Of a DNA stretch of 64,000 nt, positions 12,501 to 24,758 are shown piece after piece. Every line of letters starts with the position of its first letter. Within the stretch, counting starts at the first letter, position 1. The stretch is from NCBI GenBank assembly GCA_030272585.1, contig BSYQ01000009.1, positions 1,302,001 to 1,366,000 on the forward strand. The letters run 5' to 3'. Both the position numbers and the translations under genes were made by a program. This stretch comes from Bryopsis sp. KO-2023. Its lineage: Eukaryota; Chlorophyta; Ulvophyceae; Bryopsidales; Bryopsidaceae. The notes beneath the pieces are model-generated. The model was given only the letters and a program-made list of their open reading frames with translations, was not told the origin of the DNA and made no database searches.

Positions 12501-12730
12501 AGTTCCACAGCAAAGAGCCCAACCCACAGCTTATTACTGGGGGGTTGGTGGGGGGACCTGACCAGAATGGGAACTATGACGACAACCGGGAGAATTATAA
12601 GCAAAATGAAGTGGCATTGGACTACAATGCAGGATTCACGGGTGCAGTTGCTGCACTTGTGTCCATGTCAGAAAACTCAGCTTACTGCTATCATGGTGTG
12701 GGCATCTTCGAGACGCTGAAACGGTTCTAA
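9521..12730 (+). CDS. GT2 (CesA/Csl-like) - GH9 endoglucanase fusion
   Basis: Two exons, 9521-10449 and 10543-12730, join in phase (TG|G, GTGAGT donor) to give 1,038 residues. The N-terminus has two membrane helices (about 1-55). Residues about 80-310 resemble processive GT2 enzymes: a VYVVDAS aspartate near 118, NIPCSLNEAL, and a TED motif near 268. The central DxD position reads GAS (near 184) and QxxRW is replaced by DRKHW (near 306-310), so transferase activity is doubtful. Further helices occur at about 320-560. From about 575 to the end is a complete GH9 catalytic domain: DAGD near 627, the VHHRGASCP histidine near 945, and NEVALDYN with the acid glutamate near 999. GH9 enzymes hydrolyse internal beta-1,4-glucan links. 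Topology suggests the cellulase faces the lumen or wall. The start was placed at the Met beginning the first helix; an in-frame codon 60 residues earlier is less likely. Confidence 0.85.
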
Positions 12731-13407
12731 TCTGATGTTGTGTTGGTGGGTGGATGTAGCTGTTGAAAGGAGGTGATTCCGTGGTAGGTTTAGTTTAGCA
12801 CAGTTCGTAACATAAACATGTGGTGGGTTACCAGGGCAATGGAGATAAATTCAAGTGTTCAAAAATGCATTGCCAGGCTTGTAGAAGAGAGAAAACGAAA
12901 CAATGGAAAAAAAAAAACGTGAATGCATTGGAGTGTAATCTCAAGGACTTCAATAATCAGGAACGAAGTGGTGGTCTTGTTTCGGTCTGTTGCAAATTAA
13001 CACTGTTATGTGTGTTCGATCCTGTCCCCTCTTTGGAGACTCATATGACGCATCATGTGAATCTTGCTGACTTGATGATCAATAATTGCAACAATTACTG
13101 AGTTTCTGTAACTGACTTTTCGGATCTCCAAAACCTCATCCATCTAACAAAAATCAAGAAACCAATCACCACAGCTGTGCAACTCATTCAACTCCCAGAT
13201 TGGCTCCCAACTGCCGAGCCGAAATCACACCCATTTTTACGACATCAATCGCAGCACTAATTAGAGCCAATCCTCAGATCAAAATGTGGAAAACACACAC
13301 AGCTTAATTTACTGTTCCGTTACCATGTAAATCGTCCTTCCCAAGCCAGGGCGACCCACTGTGGCTGACACATTTTCCAAACAGAATCCGGCTGGTTCGT
13401 CGCATCC
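12731..13407. other. Intergenic, 3' of GH9 fusion
   Basis: No supported gene is seen. The stretch contains the presumed 3' UTR of the GT2-GH9 gene and the upstream region of the RSPH14-like gene, with AT-rich runs and no clear repeats. Confidence 0.4.
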
Positions 13408-15371
13408 ATGCAGTCGCACGCGTGTCGTCATGTTGTTTCTGAATTTCTCAAGGATTTGCATCCTGATTACAGCCCTCCTACCATCAAGGTGATCACGCCT
13501 GACACAACCGTCATGGCTCCAAAGACGTCGAACCTGACTGCGTTCATCATTAGCATCTGATGCAAATCTGACGTCTCAGGGGGTGATTCCTGATGAAATC
13601 GCTGTGGCGCATGGGAGGAGAGTGATCCCGAAGGTGTGGAATGATTGGAGTGGGGATGATAGAGGAGGGGGGGTTACCATTGCAACATTCACCAATTCAG
13701 TTTTTTGACCATTTTTTTGCAGTTGGTGGATGCTTTGAAACTTCCAGAGCTCCCAGACGAGGGCAGGGCCCACTGTCTCAGGATATTCAATGCATTGATG
13801 CCCAACCAGGTTTGTGTCAATATTGACAGTGCAGCACTTAACGTGCCCAGGAGGGATGATGCATATGTGGTTTGCGAGTTTACATTAGCAAGCCTTGTTT
13901 CAACTATCACGATAATCGAATTTTATTGGAGCAGATCTCCATGAGCAAATGGTAAACTTTTGAAGCACTTTTGTGCTTCGGTTTTATATTCAGCATGAAT
14001 GTGATGGTGTATTCAATTGATGGGTTCAAGTGGTGGTTCAGGAGATGAAAGCAGAGGCCATTGCTCTGGACGTCGCTCCTTCGTTAATGAAACACATGAC
14101 CAGCGACACTCTGGAGGTGGTCACTCTTTGTTGCCAGGCTGTAGAGACCATTTGCAAAGTCCTCCCAGGCAGACTGGCAGTGGTCAAAGCCGGAGGTATC
14201 CAGACCTTGACATCCACACTGACTAAAGCCCCAACCTACACGACAGCAGCATTCGAGGTAACTTTGTTGAGCATCCTGATCTCACCCACATTCTTCTTGG
14301 AAAAATGTTCAACAAAAATAAACTCTTCCAAGTGTGCTTTTGTGTGTTTTTTGTTCAGCAATTATGTCGATTCAAGGATGGGCAACAGGCTGTACTACAA
14401 TCGACATCCCAAGTGATTCCTGCATTAGTAGCTCTGATCAATGATGAAGCCACCGCTCTGGAAGCTTCTCGAGACGGAGCTTCCACATTATCTAATCTTA
14501 CATCCACAGATTCAGGAATTATGTTAGCCCTGGAGGCCAAAGTGCCGCAGTGTATGGTGGCTTTGGTGAAAAGAGTGGCGGAGGGCTCCAGCCAGCAGGA
14601 AGAAATCGGAGCTGTGATAATGGATATTTGTGCAGAGTGCTTTCAGCGAATGAGTCGACACGAACTGGGCAAAGTGTCCATCAGAGAAAATCATGGAATC
14701 GATGGTAGGTCAATCCGAATTCAAGAAAACATCTGTTTCTATGCCATAGTACACTTGAAACAAAATGCTGAAGCGGTCGTGAAGCTGCGAGCGTTGCACC
14801 TTGAATTTCTTCAACACATCCAGGCATCCACAGTCCCTTTATCATAAGGTAAAACAGAACCTTGCTAATAAGGTTACACACAACTCCCCCCCAAAACAAG
14901 CTGCTTTAATGTACTTCCTCACGGGTAACAGATGGAACCAAAAAACCAATATATATCTATAAGATTATATATATCATCGATTCCAACTTGTGGTTGGTTT
15001 CCCCAGCATTGGCCTCCGTACTTTCAAAATGCGTCTCCACCGTCAAAAAAGCCACCTCCGCTTTGATGGGAATCAGCATCGACATCGAGGGAAAGAAAGC
15101 CGTGATGGACGTTTGTTTTGAGCCCTTGATGGAGCTGATCAAACACGAAGAACAAGACATCGTTGACAATGTCAGGGCCACCATTCTGAATTGCTGCGAA
15201 AACCCAGAAGCATCCATGAAAGTGAGAGCTGTGATGTCGCCTGCAGAGAGGGAGTTCTTCCTTGGACCCCTGCCCGTTCACTCAGTCGGAGCCACCAAAT
15301 TCATGAAAGAAGTCGATCTGGTCGGAACCACTTCGTCCAGTGACGAAACATTCCAGTCAATGGAGGTTTAG
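13408..15371 (+). CDS. RSPH14: RSPH14-like radial spoke armadillo protein
   Basis: Six exons (13408-13488, 13580-13633, 13723-13809, 14042-14257, 14359-14704, 15007-15371) close in phase to about 383 residues, near the 348 of human RSPH14 (RTDR1). The segment PDEIAVAHGRRVIPKLVDAL matches the family's conserved N-terminal IAYGCRALSKL region. Later helices form armadillo repeats, and the SIDIEGKKAVMD stretch corresponds to the SISREGKKQV segment of the animal protein. RSPH14 belongs to ciliary radial spokes, the T-shaped complexes that regulate axonemal dynein. The first exon is short and was chosen because its ATG and donor give the right phase; it is the least certain part. No stop interrupts the model. 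It implies a motile flagellum at some life stage. Confidence 0.75.
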
Positions 15372-15997
15372 AAAGAGTGTTCTTTGCATGATTCCAACCA
15401 ACAATGTAGAAACAGAAGCAACTGGATTTCTCCACTTCCTGTGACTTTTTCGGCAAGGGTTTGAATCCTGATGCATACATGTCTGTCCGCTAACGTATTC
15501 AGAGTCAGACATATAGGCTCAGAAGGCAAGACTGAAATATGATCAATATGCGATAGATGCCAACGTCTGTCAGCTCTAGAACAAACTATTACAAATGGAT
15601 ATTGTACAGACAACACCTCTAGTACATGAAATCTTAGTCGATATTGAGAGTCCGCCCACTGATGAGAAAATCATTGGCTAGTTCTGCGTGCAAACAGCTC
15701 TAGAGGGCTTCGAATGGAAAATCTTCAGATCTTTGGAGCCTAGGACACCACCAACAAAAAAAACCGATCAGCTGGAGGCAGACATCAAATCGCTCGCAGT
15801 CCTCAATTCTTTGCTATATTTCTTGCCAATAAAAAGAAGGGGAGGGGCGGGGGGAGGAAAAATTCAACGTTCCACATTTTTATTCCAAGACATCCGAAAA
15901 CCCTACGGTCCCCACCATACACACACATGGTATGTAATGTTTTCATGCGTTTTCCCATTCAAATCGGCAAGTTACATATTCACTGCGGCGGCTTCAC

Positions 15998-18095
15998 TCA
16001 CCAGTTATCCTTCGACCATGGATTCCTCCCATCAATGAAATGTACGGTGTAAGCATGTCTCGATTTTGCCGATGTGTTTTCTTTGCTACAATGAACGACG
16101 GCCCCATGGAGCATCACCAGAGCCCCCTCCCCCACCTCCACAGGAACAAACTCATCTATGTCGTATTCTTTCGTGGGCTCATCGAAGCCTACCTCCCCAT
16201 CCGACTGCTTGCCAAACCGTCGGTCCAACCCCCTTTGATGGGACTTCGGGAGAATGTACAAGCATCCGTTTTGAACTGTGGCTTTTTCCAATGCCAACCA
16301 CATGCCTATGACTGACGGGGGCTCCGTGTACAGAAAGGTGCTGTCTTGATGTGGAACGACTTCACCCCCGATACGTGGTTGCTGTTTGGGAAAGGGGGGA
16401 ATCAGCATCAAACACATATATAAGAAGATTCAGTTTTCGTTTTGCAAAAAGTTTGTTCCATATTTGATGCTTTTATAAGAAATCAGCCAAAAAGGGGGGC
16501 AGAAGGAAAGAACAAAAAGTCCCAGAACGGATTCACACAATAACCAGATGAATCAAAATCTTATGAAAAGTATATCCCCCCCCCCAACCACGCAAAAAGG
16601 TCCCTAGTCAACCTTCGTACGAAAACGCACGTTAGGAAATTGTCTTTTGACAAAAAAAGAAAAAGATTGCTGTTGCTCCATGCACCTTGAAGATGTACAT
16701 GGATTGAACAGGAGTCGGCCGCTGTTGACAAGCCAAAGCATCAAACACTGCTTTCATTTTGGGCGATCGAGAAAAATTGCGGAAAGTGGGGTCCAAATCA
16801 TGCATGGCTGTCAAAAACAACAAAACAACCGAAATGGAACACACAACCACCAACCAAAACTTTCCCAGCAAACACCTAGACCAGAATGATCACCAGATTT
16901 GAATTTTTCACTGTAGAGTCCCTTGCCAACAACATCAAGCACTGCTAGTCGACTGCCTTTTGTTCCATTCTAAGATGGTTGGTCGAATCGATTGGAAATA
17001 AATTGTAGGTACTTGGATCATTGATGTGCAAACCCACCATGGCCCAATTTGTTGATTGACAAGCTTTTGTCTTGCCTCAAGTTACCCTCAGCGTTGAAAG
17101 CATTTTCCTCGAAAAACAGGGAAATATTTCCAGCACTCTTGTTGAAGTAATCATTGGCAGTCTTTCAAGACAAAATAAAAACCCTCCGTCAGGTCAAGCA
17201 AACATCACCCAGGATTTCATAATCTACTTAGCCACTCTATCTGTTTTTTAACTCCAAATCTTTTGTTTGTTTTTTTTTTCAACGGGAGGGGGTTAAAGTG
17301 GCATGAAGTCAAGCTTACAACACATAATCGCCAATGAAAGTCTATCCCTCAACCTGTCTAGGCGGTGGTGCTGCTGTCCCCCCACGAATTCCCTACACAG
17401 AATTAAATAACGTATTTTTTTTAAGGATTTGAAGGAAATATGAGCACCCATTGATCTGAGTTCCAATGTCCCCCTCCCCCTGCCAAATGTATATATCGAG
17501 TTGATAACAATTCCTGCAGGGAAGAATTTACCTGGTTCTTTGTTGAAAATATGGTCAAATCCTCAGGTTGCACTTCGTCAATCAATTCGCCAGCCCTTTT
17601 CCTCAATGCAGCAACTTCGTCAGGGGTGGCAAAACCTTCGATAACGGCAAAACCTACAATAACAATCTATTAAAAAAAACATTTTTCGACAAGAAAGAAT
17701 CAATGGTCACACCAAGGATTCTTTTTCCCCCAAACAAATCAAAATCGATGACCATTTCTAAAACCAACCCCAACATCCATCGACATTCTCAAGCCAGCTC
17801 CCCCCCCCCAATTAGTATCACTGATAAGCCCAAATTTAGGTCCTCTATTTTTGCTTGTTTTATCTTGCACCACTCCAGACCTTCCATAGCTGAATCCAGC
17901 GAAATGGTGCACATTAGCTCAGTTGTTTCTTCCGATTGTAAATGAAATTTTACCGTCCGTCTCAAAGCGTGTTCTGAGGTCGGCTGGAATGCTTGGATTC
18001 CCACTCGTCGCTGCAAGCCTGCGAGCCCTGACAGCAGATTTCAATCCATGGGGAAACAGGCTGGACTGGAGGCGGTTGAGGTGCGTTCGCAACAT
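15998..18095 (-). CDS. PHYHD1: Phytanoyl-CoA dioxygenase domain protein (PHYHD1-like)
   Basis: Five exons, 18095-17954, 17653-17532, 17161-17038, 16807-16686 and 16381-15998, join in phase to 297 residues; human PHYHD1 has 291. Conserved stretches run in family order: DGFAVIEGF, a FFEENAF-type segment with [30 protein letters not shown], and [17 protein letters not shown]. The HxD pair in HQD and the distal His in [10 protein letters not shown] are the expected Fe(II) ligands, and an Arg in KSRHAYT fits 2-oxoglutarate binding. The enzyme should be a soluble 2-oxoglutarate-dependent dioxygenase; the physiological substrate of PHYHD1 is unclear. The N-terminal 35-40 residues are basic and Ser/Ala-rich, possibly a mitochondrial or plastid targeting peptide. 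An in-frame ATG at 18149 would add 18 residues. Confidence 0.85.
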
Positions 18096-18429
18096 GCCTC
18101 TATCTCTTTTTGAATTCTGCGCAGATGGATTACGGTACTGGAGAAGCATTTGCACGAGGTCATTCACTGCCAGAACACGCGCTTCATTCCATCCACCACC
18201 ACAACGTCCAACCGCCTTTCATGTTCAACTTGTAACGCTCCAACCCCGAATTGATAGGGCATTCTGGTGTTTGTTTTATGTTGTTGACGAAGAGGTAGCT
18301 CCTCACCAACTGGGTTCACGCTGCTTCAAGGAAAACGGGATGTCTTGAGTGTCGCAGAAATTCGCATGCATGGGTTTTATTACAAAGCAACCTCTTTCAA
18401 TTGCAATTTTTCCGAACGATGCTCCATTC

Positions 18430-18955
18430 AATCAACCCCCCCCCCCCCCCTCGACACAGTCTTTTATATAACATCAAAGAATCCCTGTTTCTGTTAAAGG
18501 GCACCCTCCACATACAAACACACACACACACTGCACAGATTGAAAATACTACCCAAAAAAACAAAACTCTAAAAACAGCAAAAGAGCAAGCCCATCTTTT
18601 CAATTTCAAATTTTTCATTTTGATGCAAAACACCCCCTCTTGAATGGATGTTGTAACCCTTCCCAGTCAATGCTTTCTCCCCCCCCCCCCCCATCCCTCC
18701 CGTGCTTAGTGCTTATGAACGCATATAATGTACAGCAAAATGACCATTACTCTTCGGAAACCCAATTGAAAACAGACAAAAACTACAGCAAAATCTATCG
18801 CCCCTGTGGGAATGCTTACCCATCAATTCTCACCAAGAAAAACTGCCCCCCATGCTTACCAATCCTTCATTACTAGGGAAAAAAAAAATCACGGAAAAGC
18901 AATTGTGTGTGCATGAACCCCCCTCCCCCCCCCCTCCCATTTTTTTTCCCGTCTT
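18430..18955. other. Spacer with poly-C, CA and purine tracts
   Basis: This lies between the dioxygenase start and the MCTP stop. It holds two poly-C runs (near 18,437-18,452 and 18,680-18,692), a short CA repeat near 18,520 and a third C-rich run near 18,925. Nothing coding is supported. Confidence 0.5.
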
Positions 18956-18956
18956 T

Positions 18957-21900
18957 TCACAATACTTGATCCGATCTGGAGGGGAGCCTGTCAAAGAAAC
19001 TGAAAGGTGGTGCTGGGAGTGGATCTCTCATGCTGGGTGGCCTCATGAACCACAAAGCTCCACAACACATGAAAAACTGGATCCCACACACATGCACAGC
19101 GACCGCCACAATCAGAAGCCCAGCAGTGAACATCTTGGTTGCCACGGGATCCCTCCAAGTGAAAAGGGCCTGCAGCTTTTCGAAAAAAGATGCCAGGGTG
19201 TCCAGCAGATCCTGGACTCGGACCAAGATCACCTGGATCTTGTCATATTTCCTTTTCAGCAAGAGGTAGGGATTCAAGGGGTCCTTGGTTTTGACGTGGG
19301 GCTCCGTATCGGGTTGATCATCCTGAGCTTCTTGGATCAGCAGAAGATCGTCCATTGCTGGTGGGGAGTCTGGGATTCTTTGGGAAAACAAAAAAAACAG
19401 TAGCGTTCATCGGGTTAAAAAAAACGGTTGTTAAGCCCAACCAGGAAAAAGCCATAAACCAAGAGAGCTATGCAAACAAAAGGTTGGTTTACACAAAAAA
19501 GAGCAAACAGAAAATGGCTAATGAATATACTTGCACGGTTACCTGTAGATGTAGGATGCAAAAATCATCAGGGCCATCAATGCCAGGAAAATCGTCAGAT
19601 TTGGAAAATATATCGCGAAACACATGGCCATGCACACCGCTGCGCTTTCCACAGTGTTTTCCCAGTTTTGAAGCGATACCAGTTTCTTGGAGGAGGGCAT
19701 CAGAGGTGCGAAACAGAGCTTGATTCGCTGGATGTGCACTCGGAGCCTTTTGGTCGAAAAGGATTCTTTTTCCAAATCCAAAACTCTTCTCGCAACGATG
19801 TTTGGAACTCGTGGCGAGCTGCCATCCAACCACCTACATGTTTGCATGCACATTTAAAGTAGCAAAAAAAAATCAAGCCAAGGTAAGTTTCATGCATCTT
19901 TTTCAACAAAAGTACTGGTGGGATTTCTTCATCGTTTTTCAATCTTTTTTTTTTCTGGTTTTTTGATGAAAAACTCCAAAAGCTCGTGAAAAACTGCTGA
20001 GTAAAATGGGTGGATAATTAGACAGCAGCCAGTACCTGAGAATAAGGGCCCTGGATTCCTGCTTGATCGTTTCGTCTGAGTCCAGATGGAACATGTACAA
20101 ATCTTTCGGCATCATGGGCTTCAAGTAGTGCATGCTAACCAGGTAGGCAGATGGGTACACCACCTGCATTTCCAGAACATCTACCATAAAAAAATCGCAG
20201 CGCCTGCTTGCTTCTTGCATGTACACAGCAATATTGGCAATTCTATCCTTTATTTTCGGTGAGTGCCACGTATTCCTCGGGATCGAAGATACAAGCATGG
20301 AAGGGAATGGCAGAAGGGGAAGAAAAAAACACTACCTACTCGCATGGTCATTTTGACTTTGCCAGTGACGGATCCTCCAGCGCGAATTGGGAGGTTCGAT
20401 CGATACGGTTGGTTTGGGCCCAGCGTGGAGATCCTCATACGAAGCTTACCCACCGTCACAATCTAATATCCAAAAACACCACATCAGCTCAGCAAAAATG
20501 AATGCCCTTCAAAAACCAACAGGAAAAAAACAGAAGCAACACATTATTACGCATGTGTGTGTGTGTGTCGGCAAACAAAAATGGTATGCAGTGAACGGGA
20601 TTTCTCTACATGCCTTGCTCCTGGTTTCTTGGAACACCGAAAAAGACAGCATGGTGGCGGGATCGTAGATCGGCAATTTGATTTCCCATTTCCAAGTGTA
20701 CAAGTCGGCCGCCACATGCTCGATGGTTTTGCACCAATGAGGTCCAAATTTCATCACGCAGAAACAATCCACGGGGTTGACCAGCTCCAGGGAGTCTATG
20801 AGGATGCAAAAATGACCGATGTAGGGTTGGATCGATTCCGACATTGAGGCTTGCGGGGAGGGCAGTGGATCTTGGGGTGTGGGGGCCTCTGGAAGCCTAA
20901 AGTTAAAACAAGGCAAATTTCGCTGTCAAAACGAGTAGGCTCTAGGGGAAAGCTGTTAAAAGTCGCCAGGGACGGTTCCTATGTGCGACATGAGGAGGGT
21001 TGGTTCAGGGTTTAGGGTTGCGCGAGCGACAGACATAGGGCACATTCGTCGGACATAGGACCATGGTCCTTGGCGACTTTTAACGAGACGTGTTCTAGGG
21101 GGTGGGGGGGGATTTACCATTGGATTGACTTAGGAAAAGCTGAAAGACCGGAGTTATTGCATGTCCAATGACAGCTACACCTGTTTGCAAACCAAGAGAA
21201 AAACATAGTTGTGCCTTTGGATACACGAAGGGGGGCCAAGCTGCAGTTCGAAGAAGAGCTAGAGGGGGTTGGTTAGTCACATTCAAGCAACATTCAATAC
21301 ACCACCAAATCACTCCAAAATGACCTACACACTAGGCTGGGAAATTTCAAAGGGGAGCCTCACTCTCGATTTTGCAATGATCTTTCGGCTTCTGAAACAG
21401 AATCCCCCCTTATGTTGTCCACGCTCAATTCGGAGGAGGTTGAGCCAGTGCTGCCATGTGCCTTTCTGGACTCCCTCCATTTCATGTTGTATAGTGAAGC
21501 CCTGGCATCGGCATGGATGAGCTTGCAGGAGGCATGCATGGTGCCTGGTGGCAAATTATTCAACACAGTTTTTAGTTATCCAATATATTGCATCGAGGTA
21601 CTATGATCTGGATTTGTACATTAAACAAATTTAGGTGATTTGATTTTCTTAACTTTTGAAACAATAGGTCCTTTTTCGGTATATGAAGGGGTGTGGGCGT
21701 CAATATACTTTCAAGGACAGGAAATTTTGATGTAAACCTTTAAGCCTTCAAGTTTTGTTGCCTTGTTGCATAAAATGGGTTTCGACAGGGGTTGGTGCAT
21801 TTATCGTTCCTTTCTGTTTTCCCTTGATGGTGCTGTTCTTCATATCCAACCGGATGGTTTTAGTCATCGAACCTGGGGTTTTTCCCATACCTTTGAGGCC

Positions 21901-24758
21901 ATCGGCATCTTCGGTTGTCCAAATTGTCTGCACTCCATCCAACAGATCAAACAGAGCCAACCTCCATTTCATCATCAATTTTGCCTTTGATCTAACACCA
22001 CAACCACAAGATGGAATGCCGTGAAACAAAATCATATATTTTAAAAAGTGACCAGGGTTCAGGGGCGGGGGGAGGGAAATGTTGGTGAAACGTTGTTTCA
22101 TAATTTTTCACCAAGTGTTTTTACCCCACATTTACATTGATGGCTACGTTGAGATTGGATCATTGCATGAAACGCTGTGCCCTACTTGTCCCCTGAGAAG
22201 TTGTAGAGCTTGATTTCCATCTCTTTGTTCCTGACCGGCAATGCAGCCACAAAGGCACTTTGGCAGGCGAAAGGAATCTCAATGTCGTTCCCTTCGGCCT
22301 CCTTGGAGACGATCCCCGAAGAATGTTTCTGCCTCAAAAATTCAACCTTGCGCACAAACACCCAACACTTTATCATACCACTGGAAGCAAAAAAAGGCAA
22401 GAAAAATTCGCATATGCGTAAACTGTTCTTTGTGCATTTCAACCAATCCAACAAACCCCCGCTATTATCATTTTACACGATATATACAATTTTTTTGGGG
22501 GGGCCTAAACCAAAAACATGTGTTCCCTTTCGCGTAGCCAACAAGATACAACTCCACATGGTGGCCTTTTTGATGTTCTGGATTTCGGGTAGAATTCAAC
22601 AATCTATGAAAAAAAGCTCACCCTATAATACCAATGCGGATCAGCATTGATCCTTCCATCGATCATGCAAGATTGCACCACATCCTCCTGATCCATGGTG
22701 CGGTCCAATCCCCTCTTCATTCGATCGGACCCAAAATGACCCCCTCCATCAAGGCTTTTCCTTGCATCAAAGGATCCCCACTCCGCTCCATCGACGGAGT
22801 CGAGATCAGCCGCCCACATGTCCAAAAAATCGCTCCGAGGGGCATTGATGGATTGATATTTGGTTATGATGGGCTCTGATTTGGTGCTGCCGACGGCTGG
22901 GATTTCGGATTTCGACTTGGACCGGCGGCGGTTGATCAAACCCAAACTGAAGGGAGCCCTGCCTGTGGCAGTCTCTATGACTTTGTTGATAGTTGTTTGG
23001 ATAGCGCACGTGGAGGATTTTGACGAGCCGCCATCTTTGGGTTCGATGCGAACCTGTTAACGAGCCATGAAGGAAGAATCATGGGGGAAGCTCTCTTTGT
23101 GAAAGCATAAGGGGTTCACAATCAGCGAAAAATTGCCCCGGAATGTGTTTCGAAAATCTAAGTGCAAGTCTTAACATATATGTGGTAGGTTGAATCAGTA
23201 CGACATTGACCGCCTTATTTCCTTTTTTAAGAGGAAATCCAACTTTCCAATTTGGGGGTTATGGCGACCTTCCATGATTTTGCTGGAATTAATTCACCCT
23301 CTTTTCTAAAGAAAGGTGGTTCGCACCTTCGAAACTTGCATGCACAAATAGACGATCCCCGGTTCCTCATAAAGGGAGCCGGCACTGGTGTGAATGACTG
23401 CCGGGAGCGTTTTCTTCTCTGTGGTGCAGAGGCTGGACACACAACGCTCGCAAATCGATTTCATGCCGCTGCCCCCACAGGGAAGAAGACTCAAACCTGG
23501 ATTACGTAATCATAGCGGCAACAAAAAATTGGTCTCGTTCCAGAAAATAAAAATAAAATCACTCAAGAAAATGATGAGTTCCAAGAGAGGTGGGTTTGGA
23601 TCAAGATATGTTGATTTCACCAAGAAAAAAGCACCCGGTCGAGCGACGCTCCGAAAATTAACCTGTGCGACGATCCAAAAATGAACTTGTCTGTGACCTC
23701 TGCTTGTTCTTTGCAATTTTTTCTGGGGAATTTTACAATGTAAAGTGTAAGCAGGGATTTACTTGGAGCCACGGACGATCGAGCAGAAGGTCGCCAGTGA
23801 AGGGCAACAGTGATGGTGCCCCGATCCAATGGGGCGATCGAGATTTGCCCGATGTGCTTGAAAATGTTCCGAGACCGCTTCAATTCGATGGTCACCTCGC
23901 TTCCTTCATTGTTCATTATTTGACGAAGGTCGACTTTGGCCTACAACAATCAAAAAAGAACAGAATTCAAGAGAAAAAATCACTTGGAAAAAGCTTTCGA
24001 AATTTGCAACTGGTTTGGTTGACCAAACTGGAAATGCAAGAAATTCAGCCTCCAGCACCTGCCCCAAGAAATCATCTTTGCTCCAATCATCGGCGTCCCA
24101 AACTTGAAATTTTATCCTGCCTCTGGAGTGCTGAACATCGTCCGTGTGGAACACAAAGGTTTCGTTCCAATCGGGATTCAAAGTTTTCTTTATGCTGGAT
24201 GTCCGACGCGAAGAAGACCCCACGAAAACGGTGCAATAAGGATCGCTCGTTCCGGAAGCATCCATGGCCAAAACACCCCTAGCATTGATCACCTGGCAAC
24301 GTCAAGTCAGAAAACCCATTTTTCAGCCAGTGGTTTCAGAGAAATGGAGAGAAAATACCACCTTTTTCATGCAGAAAAAAAACAGGGGGAGGGGAGACAT
24401 CGAAAACAAGCCAAGCGCTCCTGATTCCATGGAGTTCAACAGAATATTACGCTGTGTAAGATTTACACTGTCAGATTTGAATCGCCCCGACCTGGATGTA
24501 CAAATCTGAGCCCAGCTCGATGTTTTCGCTGAAATCATCCTCTTCCTCCTCAGAATTGGACGATACGCTGTCTGACATGGTCTCGGTGCTCTTCCTGGAA
24601 TCTCTGGGGACTACGCTGTCGTCTTGGCGGAAATCTGTGGCTTCGTTGTCTGGATCCTTTTTTCTCCTCCTTCTGAACGGATTCAATATATGATACTTGA
24701 ATTGTTTGTCATCCTCAGCTATTGCCTGCAAGGATTGACCTGCTGGAGCTGCCTCCAT
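18957..24758 (-). CDS. MCTP-like multiple C2 / transmembrane protein
   Basis: The last exon (to the stop at 18,957) carries the MCTP C-terminal signature: KRKYDKIQVILVRVQDLLDT, TWRDPVATKMF, paired hydrophobic helices and the terminal FFDRLPSRSDQVL, closely like plant MCTP/FT-interacting proteins. Upstream exons encode a first transmembrane hairpin region (about 19,560-19,830), a MHYLKPMMPKDLYM segment (about 20,030-20,230), VGKLRMRIST (about 20,330-20,455) and a C2 sandwich (about 20,650-20,880). A textbook C2 starts at 24,292 (VINARGVLAMDASGTSDPYC, with Ca-binding Asp). Exons at 24758-24492, 24292-24059 and about 23943-23764 join in phase. The first 89 residues are basic then acidic (SSNSEEEEDDFSE). 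Middle exons are only roughly placed. In plants MCTPs tether ER to plasma membrane and sit at plasmodesmata. An MITE-like insert lies in an intron at 20.95-21.09 kb. Confidence 0.75.
20949..21093. mobile_element. MITE-like element with about 34-bp inverted repeats
   Basis: Near-perfect inverted repeats begin GTTAAAAGTCGCC at 20,955 and end with its complement at 21,083. They extend about 34 bases inward through GGAC and CCTATGT segments with a few mismatches. An 8-bp direct repeat, TCTAGGGG, flanks the structure at 20,941-20,948 and 21,094-21,101. No coding capacity is present. The 8-bp duplication would fit a hAT-type non-autonomous element, though the outermost bases are not well paired. 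It sits within an intron of the MCTP-like gene. Confidence 0.55.

Noticed and set aside
14030-14416. Reading the RSPH14 fourth exon from 14,030 as a separate start
   Set aside because: The GAG at 14,042 after a TTCAG acceptor continues the upstream exon in phase, so this is an internal exon.
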